Source of the DNA: Gemmiger gallinarum
GTDB lineage: Bacteria; Bacillota; Clostridia; Oscillospirales; Ruminococcaceae
Length of the DNA stretch: 64,000 nucleotides
Reading direction: 5' to 3'
Assembly: GCF_014982805.1 (NCBI RefSeq)
Contig: NZ_JADCKC010000002.1
Location: forward strand, 558,001-622,000
Shown: piece by piece, positions 43,791 through 53,215 of the stretch
How the letters are laid out: every line of letters starts with the position of its first letter
Position numbering within the stretch: the stretch's first letter is position 1
Notes under the pieces: generated by a model
The model's input: the letters and a program-made list of their open reading frames with translations, nothing else
Told to the model about the DNA's origin: nothing
Databases searched by the model: none
Translations under genes and position numbers: made by a program

Positions 43791-44570
43791 GCAATGCCAT
43801 GAGCCTGAAAGCGAAAATCCGCAACATCGCCAAGCAAAAAAATATTCCGGCGCAGGTCATTTTGCAGAACTATATGTTCGAGCGGCTTCTTGTCCGCCTT
43901 GCGGCCTCCACATATAAAGACAAGTTTGTGCTGAAGGGCGGAATGCTGGTAGCGGCCATCGTAGGGCTGGACAACCGGGCGACGATGGATTTGGACACCA
44001 CGCTGAAAAACCTGCCCCTGACCCCGGAGACCATCCGCAGCGCATTGGAACAGGTGGCCGCCGTGCCCTTTGATGACGGCGTGACCTTTGAGGTTGGTAA
44101 AATTTCTCCCATCCGGGAGGATGACATCTACGGCGGCTACCGTGTGATGCTGAACGCCCATTTTGATACGCTGATTACCCCGCTGAGCATCGATGTCTCC
44201 CACCGGGGATGCTATCACGCCCCATGCGGTGCAGTACCTGTTTTCTGAAATTTTCGATGATGAGAAGTCCTACGAACTGTGGGCATACAACATCGAAACC
44301 GTTATGGCGGAAAAGGTGGAGACCATCCTTCGGCGCGGCGTGTTCAACACCCGCCCCAGAGATTTTTACGATGCGTACATACTGGCAACCACACAGAAAT
44401 TTGATAAGGCTGTGTTTACCGAAGCGTTGAACGCCACCGCAGCCCATCGCGGCACCGCCCGGCAGATTGCGGATGTGCCCGCCATTCTGCGCAACATTGA
44501 AACCAGCCGGGAACTCAAAGCCATGTGGGAAAAGTACCGCAAGCAGTTTGCCTATGCCGCCCACATTGAG
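43787..44570 (+). pseudogene. AbiEii-type nucleotidyltransferase toxin, frameshifted and truncated
   Basis: GTG 43787 starts a nucleotidyltransferase of the AbiEii family (KFVLKGGMLVAAI, then MDLDTTLK with the DxD pair). After IDVS the reading frame breaks: an extra C in the CCC at 44199-44201 moves it out of frame, and it stops at 44248. The +1-shifted frame continues with TGDAITPHAVQYLF, YNIETVMAEKVETILRRG and FYDAYILATT up to LKAMWEKYRKQFAYAAHIE, then runs into permease sequence near 44565, where about 30 residues are missing. The C insertion could be a sequencing error; the truncation could not. Confidence 0.8.
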
Positions 44571-45390
44571 TATAGTCTGTCTGCTGCCGCTGCTGAACAT
44601 TGTTGCCATCTCCTTCTCCTCCTCTGCAGCAGTGGAAGGCAACATGGTAGGGCTGATCCCGGTGGGATTCAGCACCGCAGCCTATGAGAAGATCCTGGAG
44701 GACTCCCAGTTCTGGCACTCCTTCCTGATCTCGGTGGAGCGGGTTGTGCTGGCCCTGATCATCAACTTTGTGCTGATCGTACTGATGGCTTATCCCCTCT
44801 CCAAAACCAACGCACAGTTCCGGGGCCGCAACATCTATGCAAACCTGATGATTTTTGCCATGCTTTTCAACGGCGGCATGATCCCCACCTTCCTGGTTGT
44901 CAAATCCTACGGCCTGCTCAATACCGTCTGGGCCCTGGTTTTGCCGGGAGCCGTGCCCATCTTCAATGTCATCCTGGTGATGAACTTCTTTGCTGCCGTT
45001 CCCAAAGAGCTTGAGGAAGCCGCCTTCATTGACGGCGCCAACCCGCTCCAGGTTCTGACCAAGATCTTCATCCCCATTTCCAAGCCGGTTCTGGCCACCG
45101 TATCCCTGTTCAGCATTGTGGGCAGCTGGAACGACTTCTACAGCGGTCTGATCTACATGTCCAAAGCCACCTATTATCCTCTGATGACCTATATCCAGAG
45201 TCTGCAGATCAACGTGGAAGATCTGATCAAGCAGGGCAATCTGTCTGCCGTGGTGGATTCTGCCGCCCTGGGCAACACCAACCTCAATGCAGCCAAGATC
45301 GTTGTTGCAGTTATCCCGCTGCTGCTGATCTATCCCCTGCTGCAGCGGTACTTCGTTTCCGGCATTGTGGTGGGCTCGGTTAAGGGCTAA
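44566..45390 (+). pseudogene. Carbohydrate ABC transporter permease (LplC/MsmG type), 5' truncated
   Basis: From about residue 35 on, the sequence is a binding-protein-dependent sugar permease: CLLPLLNIVAISFSSSAAV, five membrane helices and the EAA loop EEAAFIDGANPLQVLTKIF, ending GIVVGSVKG. The start codon and about 30 N-terminal residues, including the first half of TM1, are absent; the frame instead enters AbiEii sequence. The usual partners (binding protein, first permease) are missing. GC content here is much higher than in the AbiE genes. Confidence 0.82.
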
Positions 45391-45474
45391 TTTATATTCT
45401 TTCAGAGCGCTCTGGAGACGGGGCGCTCTGTCTGACAAAACAACCACTCAGTCACTTTTATTTGGGAGAACGGT

Positions 45475-47433
45475 ATGATTCAAAAGTATCTCTATGGTGT
45501 CCCCTTTGACACCGAATCGGTGGTCGCACCAATCCCTGCAAGCCAGGGCGACCCCCCTGTGGGAACGGTCAAAACCAGCGAGACCGGCTTCTGCTTTGCC
45601 TGCCCCCTGGCGGAGGGCGACCGGGTCTACGGCCTGGGCGAAGCCAACCGCGGCATCAACAAGCGGGGCTTTGTCTACGTCAGCGACAATGTGGACGACG
45701 GCCTCCACACCGAAAACAAGCAGCGAATGTACGCCGCCCACAACTTCATCGTGATCTCGGGCCAGCAGAATCTGGGGCTGTTCTTCGACTATCCCGCCCG
45801 GATTCGGTTTGACATCGGCTTCACCCGCAGGGATTGGCTGGAAGTCACCTGTGAGCGGGCCGACCTGGCCCTTTACGTCATCACCGGCGACAGCGCCTGC
45901 GATGTGGCCAAGCAGTTCCGGGCCATCATCGGCCGCAGCTACATCCCGCCCAAGTTCGCCTTCGGCTTCGGCCAGAGCCGCTACGGCTACAAGACCCGAG
46001 CCGACTTTGAAGAGGTGGTTGCCAAACACCGCCAGGCCCACATTCCCCTGGACATGGTGTACATGGACATCGACTACATGGACCACTTCAAGGACTTCAC
46101 GGTGAACCCGGAGGATTTCCCCGATTTTTCCGGCTTTGTATCCAAGATGAAAGAGCAGGGCGTCCGGCTGGTGCCCATCATCGACGCCGGCGTCAAGGAG
46201 GAAGCAGGCTATTCGGTCTGCGACGAGGGCAAGGAAAAGGGCTACTTCTGCAAGCGGGCCGACGGAACCGATTTTGAGGGAACCGTCTGGCCGGGGTGGA
46301 GCCACTTCCCCGACGTGCTGAACCCCGAGGCCCGGGCCTGGTTCGGCAGCCAGTACAAGGCTCTGACCGACTGCGGCATCGAGGGCTTCTGGAACGACAT
46401 GAACGAGCCCGCCATCTTCTACTCCCGGGAGGGGCTGGCCGAGCGGCTGGATCATCCGCCGGTTCCCCATGAAGACGGCACCATCGATCAGTTTGGCCAG
46501 GCCATCGGCTGGCTCAATCTGTCCAATGCGCCGGAAGACTACGCCTGCTTTTATCACAAGGTGGACGGCAAAATGGTCCGCCACGACCAGGTCCACAACC
46601 TCTACGGCTACAACATGACCCGGGCCGCCTCGGAGGGGCTGGCCAGCATTGCCCCGGGCAAACGGTTTCTGCTGTTCTCCCGGTCTTCCTGCATCGGGAT
46701 GCACCGGTACGGCGGCATCTGGACCGGCGACAACCACTCCTGGTGGAGCCACCTGCTGCTGAACCTCAAGATGCTGCCCTCCCTCAATATGTGCGGTTTC
46801 CTGTATGTGGGAGCCGACCTGGGCGGCTTCAACGCCGACACCAGCCGGGATCTGCTGCTGCGGTGGCTGGCGCTGGGGGTGTTTACCCCGCTGATGCGGA
46901 ACCACTCGGGCAGCGACACCCGCCGGCAGGAGTTCTACCAGTTTGAAGGCCCCGAGGATTTCCGCAGCGTCATCGATACCCGCTACCGGCTGATCCCCTA
47001 TCTCTACAGCGAATACATGAAGGCAGCCCTCCACAACGATATGATGTTCAGGCCCCTGGCCTTTGTCTACCCCGAGGACGAAATCGCCGTCCAGACCGAG
47101 GACCAGCTGATGCTGGGCGACCAGGTGATGATCGCCCCGGTCTACACCCAGAACGCCACCGGACGGATGGTCTATCTGCCCGAGGAGATGCTGTTTGTCA
47201 AGTTCGGCCCCGAGGGCAGTATCACACAGGAAGTGCTGCCCGCCGGCACCCACTTTGTGAAGGTGGCCCTCAACGAGGTGCCCCTCTTCATCCGCAAGGG
47301 CGCCTGCATCCCGGTGGCGGACGCCGCCCAGACGGTGGCCGAAATCGACCCCGCCACCATCCGGATGATCGGCTGGCCCGGGGCCAGCTATGACCGCTAC
47401 GACGACGACGGGGTCACCATCCCCGCAGAATAA
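45475..47433 (+). CDS. GH31 alpha-glucosidase-type glycoside hydrolase
   Basis: The 652-aa enzyme has the GH31 N-terminal beta domain (GLGEANRGINKRGFVYVSDN), the barrel with GFGQSRYGY, MDIDYMDHF and the nucleophile in FWNDMNEPAIF (Asp about 309), and WTGDNHSWW with the acid/base Asp near 420. It should hydrolyse alpha-glucosides or related sugars released by the neighbouring GH13. No signal peptide, so cytosolic. GGGAG precedes ATG 45475. A hairpin (45404-45429) lies between it and the permease. Confidence 0.93.
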   Translation: MIQKYLYGVPFDTESVVAPIPASQGDPPVGTVKTSETGFCFACPLAEGDRVYGLGEANRGINKRGFVYVSDNVDDGLHTENKQRMYAAHNFIVISGQQNLGLFFDYPARIRFDIGFTRRDWLEVTCERADLALYVITGDSACDVAKQFRAIIGRSYIPPKFAFGFGQSRYGYKTRADFEEVVAKHRQAHIPLDMVYMDIDYMDHFKDFTVNPEDFPDFSGFVSKMKEQGVRLVPIIDAGVKEEAGYSVCDEGKEKGYFCKRADGTDFEGTVWPGWSHFPDVLNPEARAWFGSQYKALTDCGIEGFWNDMNEPAIFYSREGLAERLDHPPVPHEDGTIDQFGQAIGWLNLSNAPEDYACFYHKVDGKMVRHDQVHNLYGYNMTRAASEGLASIAPGKRFLLFSRSSCIGMHRYGGIWTGDNHSWWSHLLLNLKMLPSLNMCGFLYVGADLGGFNADTSRDLLLRWLALGVFTPLMRNHSGSDTRRQEFYQFEGPEDFRSVIDTRYRLIPYLYSEYMKAALHNDMMFRPLAFVYPEDEIAVQTEDQLMLGDQVMIAPVYTQNATGRMVYLPEEMLFVKFGPEGSITQEVLPAGTHFVKVALNEVPLFIRKGACIPVADAAQTVAEIDPATIRMIGWPGASYDRYDDDGVTIPAE

Positions 47434-47445
47434 GGAGGCATTGCC

Positions 47446-49104
47446 TTGGACCGCAAATGGTGGAAAGAAAGCATCGTATACCAAATCTACCCCAGCAGCT
47501 TCCAGGACTCGGACGGGGACGGCATCGGGGACCTGAACGGCATCCGCTCCCGGCTGGACTATCTGAAGGACCTGGGGGTCAATGTGCTGTGGCTGTGCCC
47601 CATCATGGACTCCCCCATGGATGACAACGGCTACGACATCTCCAACTACCGGGCCATCAACCCCCGGTTTGGCACCATGGAGGACTTCGACACCCTGCTG
47701 GCCGAGGCCCATCAGCGGGGCATCCGGATTGTGATGGATTTGGTGGTGAACCACACCTCGGACGAGCACCCCTGGTTCATCGAGAGCCGCAAGTCGGTGG
47801 ATAACCCCTACCGAGACTACTATATCTGGAAGCCGGGCAAAGACGGCCACGAGCCCAACAACTGGGGCGCTTGCTTCGGCGGCTCGGCCTGGAAATACGA
47901 CCCCCAGACCGATATGTATTACTTGCACCTGTTCTCCCCCAAGCAGCCCGACCTGAACTGGGAGAACCCCAAAGTCCGGGACGAAGTGTTCAACATGATG
48001 ACCTGGTGGTTTGACAAGGGCATCGACGGGTTCCGGATGGACGTCATCAGTCAGATTTCCAAGGACCAGCGCTTTCCGGATGGCGAGAAACACGGACTGT
48101 ATGGCAATGGCGGTCCCTACTATGTCAATGGGCCCCGCATCCATGAATTTTTGCAGGAGATGAACCGGCGGGTTCTCTCGAAATACGACATCATGACGGT
48201 GGGCGAGACCCCCGGCGCCACGGTGGAAAACGCCCCCCAGTATGCGGGGCTGGACGGCAAGGAGCTGAACATGGTCTTCCAGTTTGAGCACGTCGGCATT
48301 GGGGACGGGCCCCTGGGCAAGTGGACCACCAAGCGCTACGACTTTATGCAGCTCAAGAAAATTCTCAGTCACTGGCAGACTGGCCTGGACGGCAAAGCCT
48401 GGAACAGCCTGTTCTGGGGCAATCACGATCAGCCCCGGGCTGCATCCCGCTGGGGCGATGACTCGCCCCTCTCCGCCAAGATGCTGGCTACCTGCCTGCT
48501 GAGCCTGCAGGGTACTCCCTACATCTATGAGGGCGATGAACTGGGGATGACCAACGCCTATTTCAAAGATCTCAGCCAGTACCGGGATATCGAAAGTCTC
48601 AACGCCTTCAAGGAGCTGACCGGCGCAGGCTTGATTTCTGCAGACGAAATGATGGCGTGCCTGGCCCTGCGCAGCCGGGACAACGCCCGCACCCCGGTGC
48701 AGTGGGACGACTCTCCCAACGCCGGCTTCACCGCCGGTACCCCCTGGATCCAGGTGAACCCCAACTACACCGCCATCAACGCCGCCGCCGAGGTCAAAGA
48801 CCCGGACTCGGTGCTCAACTACTACAAGAAGATGATCGCCCTGCGCAAAGCCCATCTGGGGCTGGTGTACGGCTCCTTCCAGCTGCTAGCGGAGGCGGAT
48901 CCCCAGCTTTTCGCCTACCGGCGCACCCTGGCCGAGACCGGCGAGGACTACCTGATTGCCTGCAATTTCTCGGATCAGGAAGCGGCCTTTGCCATTCCCG
49001 CCGACTTTGCCGGGGTCCGGTGCCTGATCGACAATTACCCCGGCAGCGCCCCCGACGGCGCCGTGACCATGCGCCCCTTCGAGGCCTTTGTGCTCCAGAA
49101 GTAA
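47446..49104 (+). CDS. GH13 oligo-1,6-glucosidase/alpha-glucosidase
   Basis: The 552-aa enzyme has the GH13 motifs: DLVVNHTSDEHPWF (region I), GFRMDVISQ (nucleophile Asp), TVGETPGAT (acid Glu) and FWGNHDQPR (third Asp); QIYPSSFQDSDGDGIGDLNG is typical of the oligo-1,6-glucosidase group. The start is TTG 47446 with AAGGAGG 7 nt upstream, 12 nt after the GH31 stop. The stop codon at 49102-49104 is directly followed by a foreign sequence. Confidence 0.93.
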   Translation: MDRKWWKESIVYQIYPSSFQDSDGDGIGDLNGIRSRLDYLKDLGVNVLWLCPIMDSPMDDNGYDISNYRAINPRFGTMEDFDTLLAEAHQRGIRIVMDLVVNHTSDEHPWFIESRKSVDNPYRDYYIWKPGKDGHEPNNWGACFGGSAWKYDPQTDMYYLHLFSPKQPDLNWENPKVRDEVFNMMTWWFDKGIDGFRMDVISQISKDQRFPDGEKHGLYGNGGPYYVNGPRIHEFLQEMNRRVLSKYDIMTVGETPGATVENAPQYAGLDGKELNMVFQFEHVGIGDGPLGKWTTKRYDFMQLKKILSHWQTGLDGKAWNSLFWGNHDQPRAASRWGDDSPLSAKMLATCLLSLQGTPYIYEGDELGMTNAYFKDLSQYRDIESLNAFKELTGAGLISADEMMACLALRSRDNARTPVQWDDSPNAGFTAGTPWIQVNPNYTAINAAAEVKDPDSVLNYYKKMIALRKAHLGLVYGSFQLLAEADPQLFAYRRTLAETGEDYLIACNFSDQEAAFAIPADFAGVRCLIDNYPGSAPDGAVTMRPFEAFVLQK

Positions 49105-50840
49105 ACCAGGTGATACCCTATCAGAATGGCGGAAAGTACATCCGCCCCATTGCCCTGTTTCAGGCCCAGCCGAAGGGCAAGGAGGACGCGACCACTTTTG
49201 AAAAACTGCGGACGGAGCTGGTGAACACCGGGATTCCCGCCGAACACATTGCCATACGTACCGCCGATGTGAACGAGCTGAAAAATGTAGACTTGCTGTC
49301 CTCAGATTGCCCGGTTCGGTACATCATCACGGTAAACGCCCTGAAAGAAGGCTGGGACTGCCCGTTCGCCTATATTCTGGCTTCCCTTGCCAACAAAACC
49401 AGTCAGGTGGATGTGGAGCAGATTTTAGGGCGCATTCTGCGCCTGCCCTACACCGCCGAGCACAGGGCAAAGGCCCTGAATATGTCCTATGTGCTGACTT
49501 CCTCCAACGATTTCAACGATGCAGTGCAGCAGATCATCCGAGGACTGAACAGCGCCGGTTTCAGCGACAGGGATTACCGCCTTGCCGAGCCGGTAGAACC
49601 GGTTAAACCCGCTCCTGTGCCGGAACAGCTTCCGATTATTGAGCCAGAAGCCCCACAGGAGGATTTTGCTGGGCTGGACGGGAAATCCATCGGGGCAGAG
49701 CTGCAACGGCGCAGAGAGAGCGAAAATTCGCCGGAATCCGCCCCGAAAGCGGACAGTATGCTTGCTGAGGCCCAGCAGGCGGGCGACGCATACAATCAGG
49801 CGGTGCAGGGCGCGGACAACGACCCGTTTGCAGCCGCTCTGCCGTGGGAGGTACGCGACAAGGTGAACACATTCCACATCATCCCTCAATATCAGGAAAG
49901 CGTGGACGGCCTGCTGATCCCACAATTTTTCCAAGTGATCCCGCAGTCCCTGTTTACCGATGGGGATAAGGTGCTGTTGAGCAAGGAAATGCTTGCAGAC
50001 GGCTTCACCCTGAAAGGCAAGGCATACGACATTGATTTTGCCGCAGCGGACGATGAGATCGTTAAAGTCGATGTGGAGACCGGACGCAGCGTGCCGAGGG
50101 CTTACCAGATGGAAGCTGCCGACCAGCGGTATTTCAAGGAGTATTTCAGCAGCTTACCGCCGGAGAGCCGGGTGCGCCAGTGCAAGGACATGATGATTCA
50201 CCAGTTGGACAAGCTGAACATGGTGGATGGCGGCGAATTGCGCGCCTATGTCAATCTCATTGTGGATGGGATGGATCGGGAGCAGCTTGCCGCGATGGAA
50301 AAAGCCCCACTTGGCTTTGCAGCAAAAATCCGCGTCAAAATTGAGAGCCTGTTGGAGCAGCACTACAAGGAGACTTTCTTCACATGGCTTGACCGGGGCA
50401 AAATCGTGTGCGAACCTCACTATCGTCTGCCGTCGGCAATCCACCCCACAAGCAGTACGGCGATTTACGGGAAATCGCTCTATGAGGCCGAGGAGGACAT
50501 GAACGCGCTGGAACAGGACTTGGTGAAGCGTCTGACAGCCATTCCCAATGTACTGTGGTGGCACCGGAATATTGCCCGGCATGGCTTTGCCATCAACGGC
50601 TACTTCAACCACTACCCAGACATTATGATTATGACCAAGAGTGGTAAGATCATCCTTGCAGAAACCAAGGGCGAACACCTAAAAAACGACGACAGCCGCG
50701 AGAAGATTGAGCTGGGTGCGGCTTGGCGGAATGCGGCGGGGAACCGGTATCGCTATTACATGGTGTTCCGGGACGAGGAAAATCTGCCACACGGAGCAGT
50801 GAGCATGGGGCAGTTTGTGGAGACAGTTGAAGCCCTATAA
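49105..50840 (+). pseudogene. Type III restriction Res subunit, 5' truncated
   Basis: The frame carries the C-terminal part of a type III Res protein: IRPIALFQAQPKGKED, the helicase motif VI-like QILGRILRLPY after CPVRYIITVNALKEGWDCP, a linker, and the nuclease DIMIMTKSGKIILAETKG (D, E-x-K). The helicase ATP-binding half (Walker A, DEAD) and any start codon are gone, and no mod gene is present. It begins exactly after the GH13 stop. The remaining piece has no ribosome site of its own. Confidence 0.82.
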
Positions 50841-50874
50841 CAAGTGGATAACCGCATCTCATATTTTCTGATGG

Positions 50875-50902
50875 GGCAGCAGAGAAATCTGCTGCCTTTT
50901 TC
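50875..50902 (+). terminator. Rho-independent terminator after Res fragment
   Basis: GGCAGCAG (50875-50882), 6-nt loop, CTGCTGCC (50889-50896), then TTTTTC. Confidence 0.82.
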
Positions 50903-51012
50903 TTATGGTGACTACCCTGTAGGGGCTTGTCCCGCAGGGCTTGTCATAAATAAATGCACAGGGAGGCGATACAGGTGAAAAGACAAATTCGTGCAAAGGA
51001 GGTGGCATACCC

Positions 51013-51072
51013 ATGCAGCACGGGAAAAAATCTGTAAATTCGATGGAGGCAGGATATGGCGAAGCCGCTTGA
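51013..51072 (+). CDS. Short leader ORF overlapping the serine recombinase
   Basis: A 19-codon frame (MQHGKKSVNSMEAGYGEAA) has one of the best ribosome sites in the window (AAGGAGGTGG, 7 nt before ATG 51013) and overlaps the recombinase start by 17 nt. It may act as a translational coupler. No function recognised. Confidence 0.4.
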   Translation: MQHGKKSVNSMEAGYGEAA

Positions 51073-52258
51073 CCCCAAGAAGATAGAATCGGCCCGTCAG
51101 TTTAGCAGCCGTGCCGAGCGCAGGGAACAGCGGCGGAAGCTCATGCAGGACGAAATTGCTGAAAATCAGCGCAGCAACGGCGTTATCGTAATTCCTCCCA
51201 AAAAGATGCAGGAGGTACAGCAAGAGCGCCCCAAACTGCGTGTTGCGGCGTACTGCCGCGTCAGCACACAGGAAGAAGAACAGGTTGGCAGTTTCGATAT
51301 GCAGGTCCGCCATTTTACTCAGCGGATTGAAAGCAACCCCGACTGGGAGCTGGTAGAAATCTATCAGGACGAAGGTATCAGTGCCACAACCGTCAAAAAG
51401 CGCCTTGGTTTTCAAAAAATGATTGCCGATGCAGTGGACGGGAAAATTGATCTGATCCTTACCAAGAGCATCAGCCGCTTTGGCCGGAATATTGTGGATA
51501 TACTGGACAATCTGAATATTCTATCGGCGCTGAATCCCCCTGTCTCGGTGGAATTTGAGACGGAGCACATCACCTACACAGGCGACGGAAAGAACAATCT
51601 GTTAATCGTTCTTCTGTCCGCGCTGGCAGAAATGGAGTCCCAGCAGAAAAGCGAGGCCATCAAAGCGGGGATTCGCTGGCGAATGGCTGAGGGGATTTAC
51701 AAATTCTCTGTACAGAATACTCTGGGATTCTACCGCGACCACTTTGGCCGTCTGGTGATTGAGCCGACCGAGGCACGGATTGTTGAGTACATTTACGAGA
51801 GCTGTTTGGAAGGGGCAACTCCGTCAGAGATTGCGGCTGCACTGACAGAACAAGGTATCAAATCCCCTATGGGCAATGATAGCTGGTCTGCCGGTACCGT
51901 CCGCAGCATCCTCCGAAACGAAAAATACTGTGGTGATGCCTTGATGCAGAAAACCTATACCAAGGATTTCCGCACCCACAAGTCTGTGAAAAATACAGAC
52001 CTGAATATGTACTTCAAGGAAAATCACCATACAGCAATTATCAAAAAAGAGGACTGGCTGAAAGTGCAAAAGCTGCTGTCTGAGCGGCACACTTCACCCC
52101 ATAAGGCGAAACTGCGTTTCCTGAGCAATCGATTTGTCGCTCACCGCGTCAAAGATGGCCTGTTCAAAGGGTATTTGATTCTAGATTCCCGGTGGTCTCC
52201 TGCTGAACGACAGGAATTTATGAAAATTGTCGATGACACACAAGATAATACGAAATGA
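51056..52258 (+). CDS. Serine recombinase (resolvase/invertase family with recombinase domain)
   Basis: The 400-aa protein has a basic N-terminal extension (about 60 residues), the resolvase core with AAYCRVSTQEE (nucleophile Ser), ILTKSISRFGRN and the E-helix (LIVLLSALAEMESQQKSEAI), and a recombinase domain (PTEARIVEYIYES; GNDSWSAGTVRSILRNEKYCGD). The zinc-ribbon common in longer members is absent; the C-terminal block HRVKDGLFKGYLILD looks intact. GGAGG precedes ATG 51056. It could act in recombination inside the island, separate from the tyrosine integrase. Confidence 0.9.
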   Translation: MAKPLDPKKIESARQFSSRAERREQRRKLMQDEIAENQRSNGVIVIPPKKMQEVQQERPKLRVAAYCRVSTQEEEQVGSFDMQVRHFTQRIESNPDWELVEIYQDEGISATTVKKRLGFQKMIADAVDGKIDLILTKSISRFGRNIVDILDNLNILSALNPPVSVEFETEHITYTGDGKNNLLIVLLSALAEMESQQKSEAIKAGIRWRMAEGIYKFSVQNTLGFYRDHFGRLVIEPTEARIVEYIYESCLEGATPSEIAAALTEQGIKSPMGNDSWSAGTVRSILRNEKYCGDALMQKTYTKDFRTHKSVKNTDLNMYFKENHHTAIIKKEDWLKVQKLLSERHTSPHKAKLRFLSNRFVAHRVKDGLFKGYLILDSRWSPAERQEFMKIVDDTQDNTK

Positions 52259-52271
52259 AAGGATTTTACCA

Positions 52272-52703
52272 ATGAACTTTGATTTTTCTTCTCTGAATTT
52301 TGAAACGATTGACTCCAACATCAACGCTTACCCGGATATGTACCTCAACCAGAGCGGTGTCACCTTCAGCAAGAAGGTGCTGGAGGATCTGGGTTATCCC
52401 GCCTATGTGCTGTGCCTGCTGGATGCCAAGGCGAAGGTGTTTGCAATCCGTATGTGCAAGAGCAACGAGACGAAGGGCTTTAAGTTCTCCAAGCCGCGGG
52501 GCGAACAGAAGGGCGTTGTGACGATTTCCAGCAAGAATTTGCTGGAACCGCTCCGTGCTGCCACGGGCGAGGATTGGGTTCCGGGCAAGAGGTACCGCGT
52601 TCGCGGTTTCTGGGTTGCTGACGCGAAAACCATGTGCTTTGATCTGAACGAAGGCGTTCAGGAAGATTTTCGTCAGAATCCCGCCAATAGCGATGACAAG
52701 TAA
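52272..52703 (+). CDS. Island-associated hypothetical protein
   Basis: The 143-aa protein (MNFDFSSLNFETIDSNINAY) is a soluble alpha/beta protein with a basic middle (KSNETKGFKFSKPRGEQKG). It follows the recombinase after 13 nt with AAAGGA before ATG 52272. No family recognised. Confidence 0.65.
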   Translation: MNFDFSSLNFETIDSNINAYPDMYLNQSGVTFSKKVLEDLGYPAYVLCLLDAKAKVFAIRMCKSNETKGFKFSKPRGEQKGVVTISSKNLLEPLRAATGEDWVPGKRYRVRGFWVADAKTMCFDLNEGVQEDFRQNPANSDDK

Positions 52704-52729
52704 GCACGGAACCATTTGACCGTATGAAA

Positions 52730-52777
52730 AAGATGGGCACGACCCATTTGTATAGGCCGTGCTCATCTTGTGTTTTC
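52730..52777 (+). terminator. Terminator after the recombinase operon
   Basis: A 12-bp stem with one G-T pair (52730-52741 with 52758-52769) followed by GTGTTTTC. Confidence 0.65.
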
Positions 52778-52821
52778 TAAAAGTAGTAGTGCTCTTTTCA
52801 TCTGCAAAACAGCCGATTCCT

Positions 52822-52878
52822 CTACGCCATTTTTACGCCATTTCCGCGTGGGACTGCATAGAGAAATATGAAGTTATA
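52822..52878. repeat. Right-end direct repeats (integrase arm-site candidates)
   Basis: Exact copies of the two left-end segments (22 bp at 52822-52843; TATGAAGTTATA at 52867-52878), in the same orientation; the gap between them is 23 bp here and 13 bp at the left end. Confidence 0.75.
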
Positions 52879-52910
52879 ATTTGGTTGGTTTTGCGTAAAA
52901 CCGCGCTATA

Positions 52911-52985
52911 TCAGGCTTCAGCGGCGTTTGTGGAGTAGTATGGAGATATGGAATCCGGCGTGTGAACGCCGATACCTAATTTCAT
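52911..52985 (-). pseudogene. Displaced ychF start reading into the island
   Basis: ATG 52985 with AAAAGGAGA upstream reads MKLGIGVHTPDSISPYYSTN and stops after 24 codons. The first five residues are those of YchF; the rest is island sequence. This is the native ychF start, cut off by the integration. Confidence 0.75.
52975..52985. other. attR core of the integrated island
   Basis: CCTAATTTCAT, matching the attL core at 40950-40960. Confidence 0.75.
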
Positions 52986-53091
52986 GCTGACATTCTCCTT
53001 TTGTATCCGATGCTTGACGCCGGGCCGGACAGTTTTTCCGGGCGGCGCCGCAGTCCTGTTATTGTCGCAGCGGCATAGGCCGCCGTATACC

Positions 53092-53120
53092 ATTATACCC
53101 GACGCCTGTTTGCCGCGCAA
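53092..53120 (-). promoter_or_regulatory. Stranded native ychF promoter
   Basis: On the minus strand TTGCGC (53115-53120), 17-bp spacer and perfect TATAAT (53092-53097), about 105 bp before the displaced ychF start. It now reads into the island's right end, antisense to its genes. Confidence 0.7.
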
Positions 53121-53141
53121 GAAAAAAGCAACGGTTTATTC

Positions 53142-53170
53142 TTTATTTTTCCACATTTACCCCGTATAAT
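53142..53170 (+). promoter_or_regulatory. Promoter of the first two-component operon
   Basis: TTTATT (53142-53147), 17-bp spacer, TATAAT (53165-53170). The -10 and following bases match those at 63386 in 17 of 19 positions. Confidence 0.75.
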
Positions 53171-53215
53171 GGGGGTAGCTTGTGGAATCTGCCATCGGAT
53201 AGAGGAGGATGCAAA

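Noticed and set aside
45448-48855. A 1135-codon minus-strand frame across the GH31/GH13 genes
   Set aside because: Antisense shadow; the plus-strand enzymes carry all catalytic residues.
41074-52703. Prophage
   Set aside because: No terminase, capsid, portal, tail or lysis genes; contents are integrase, mobilisation remnant, toxin-antitoxin, restriction remnant and recombinase.
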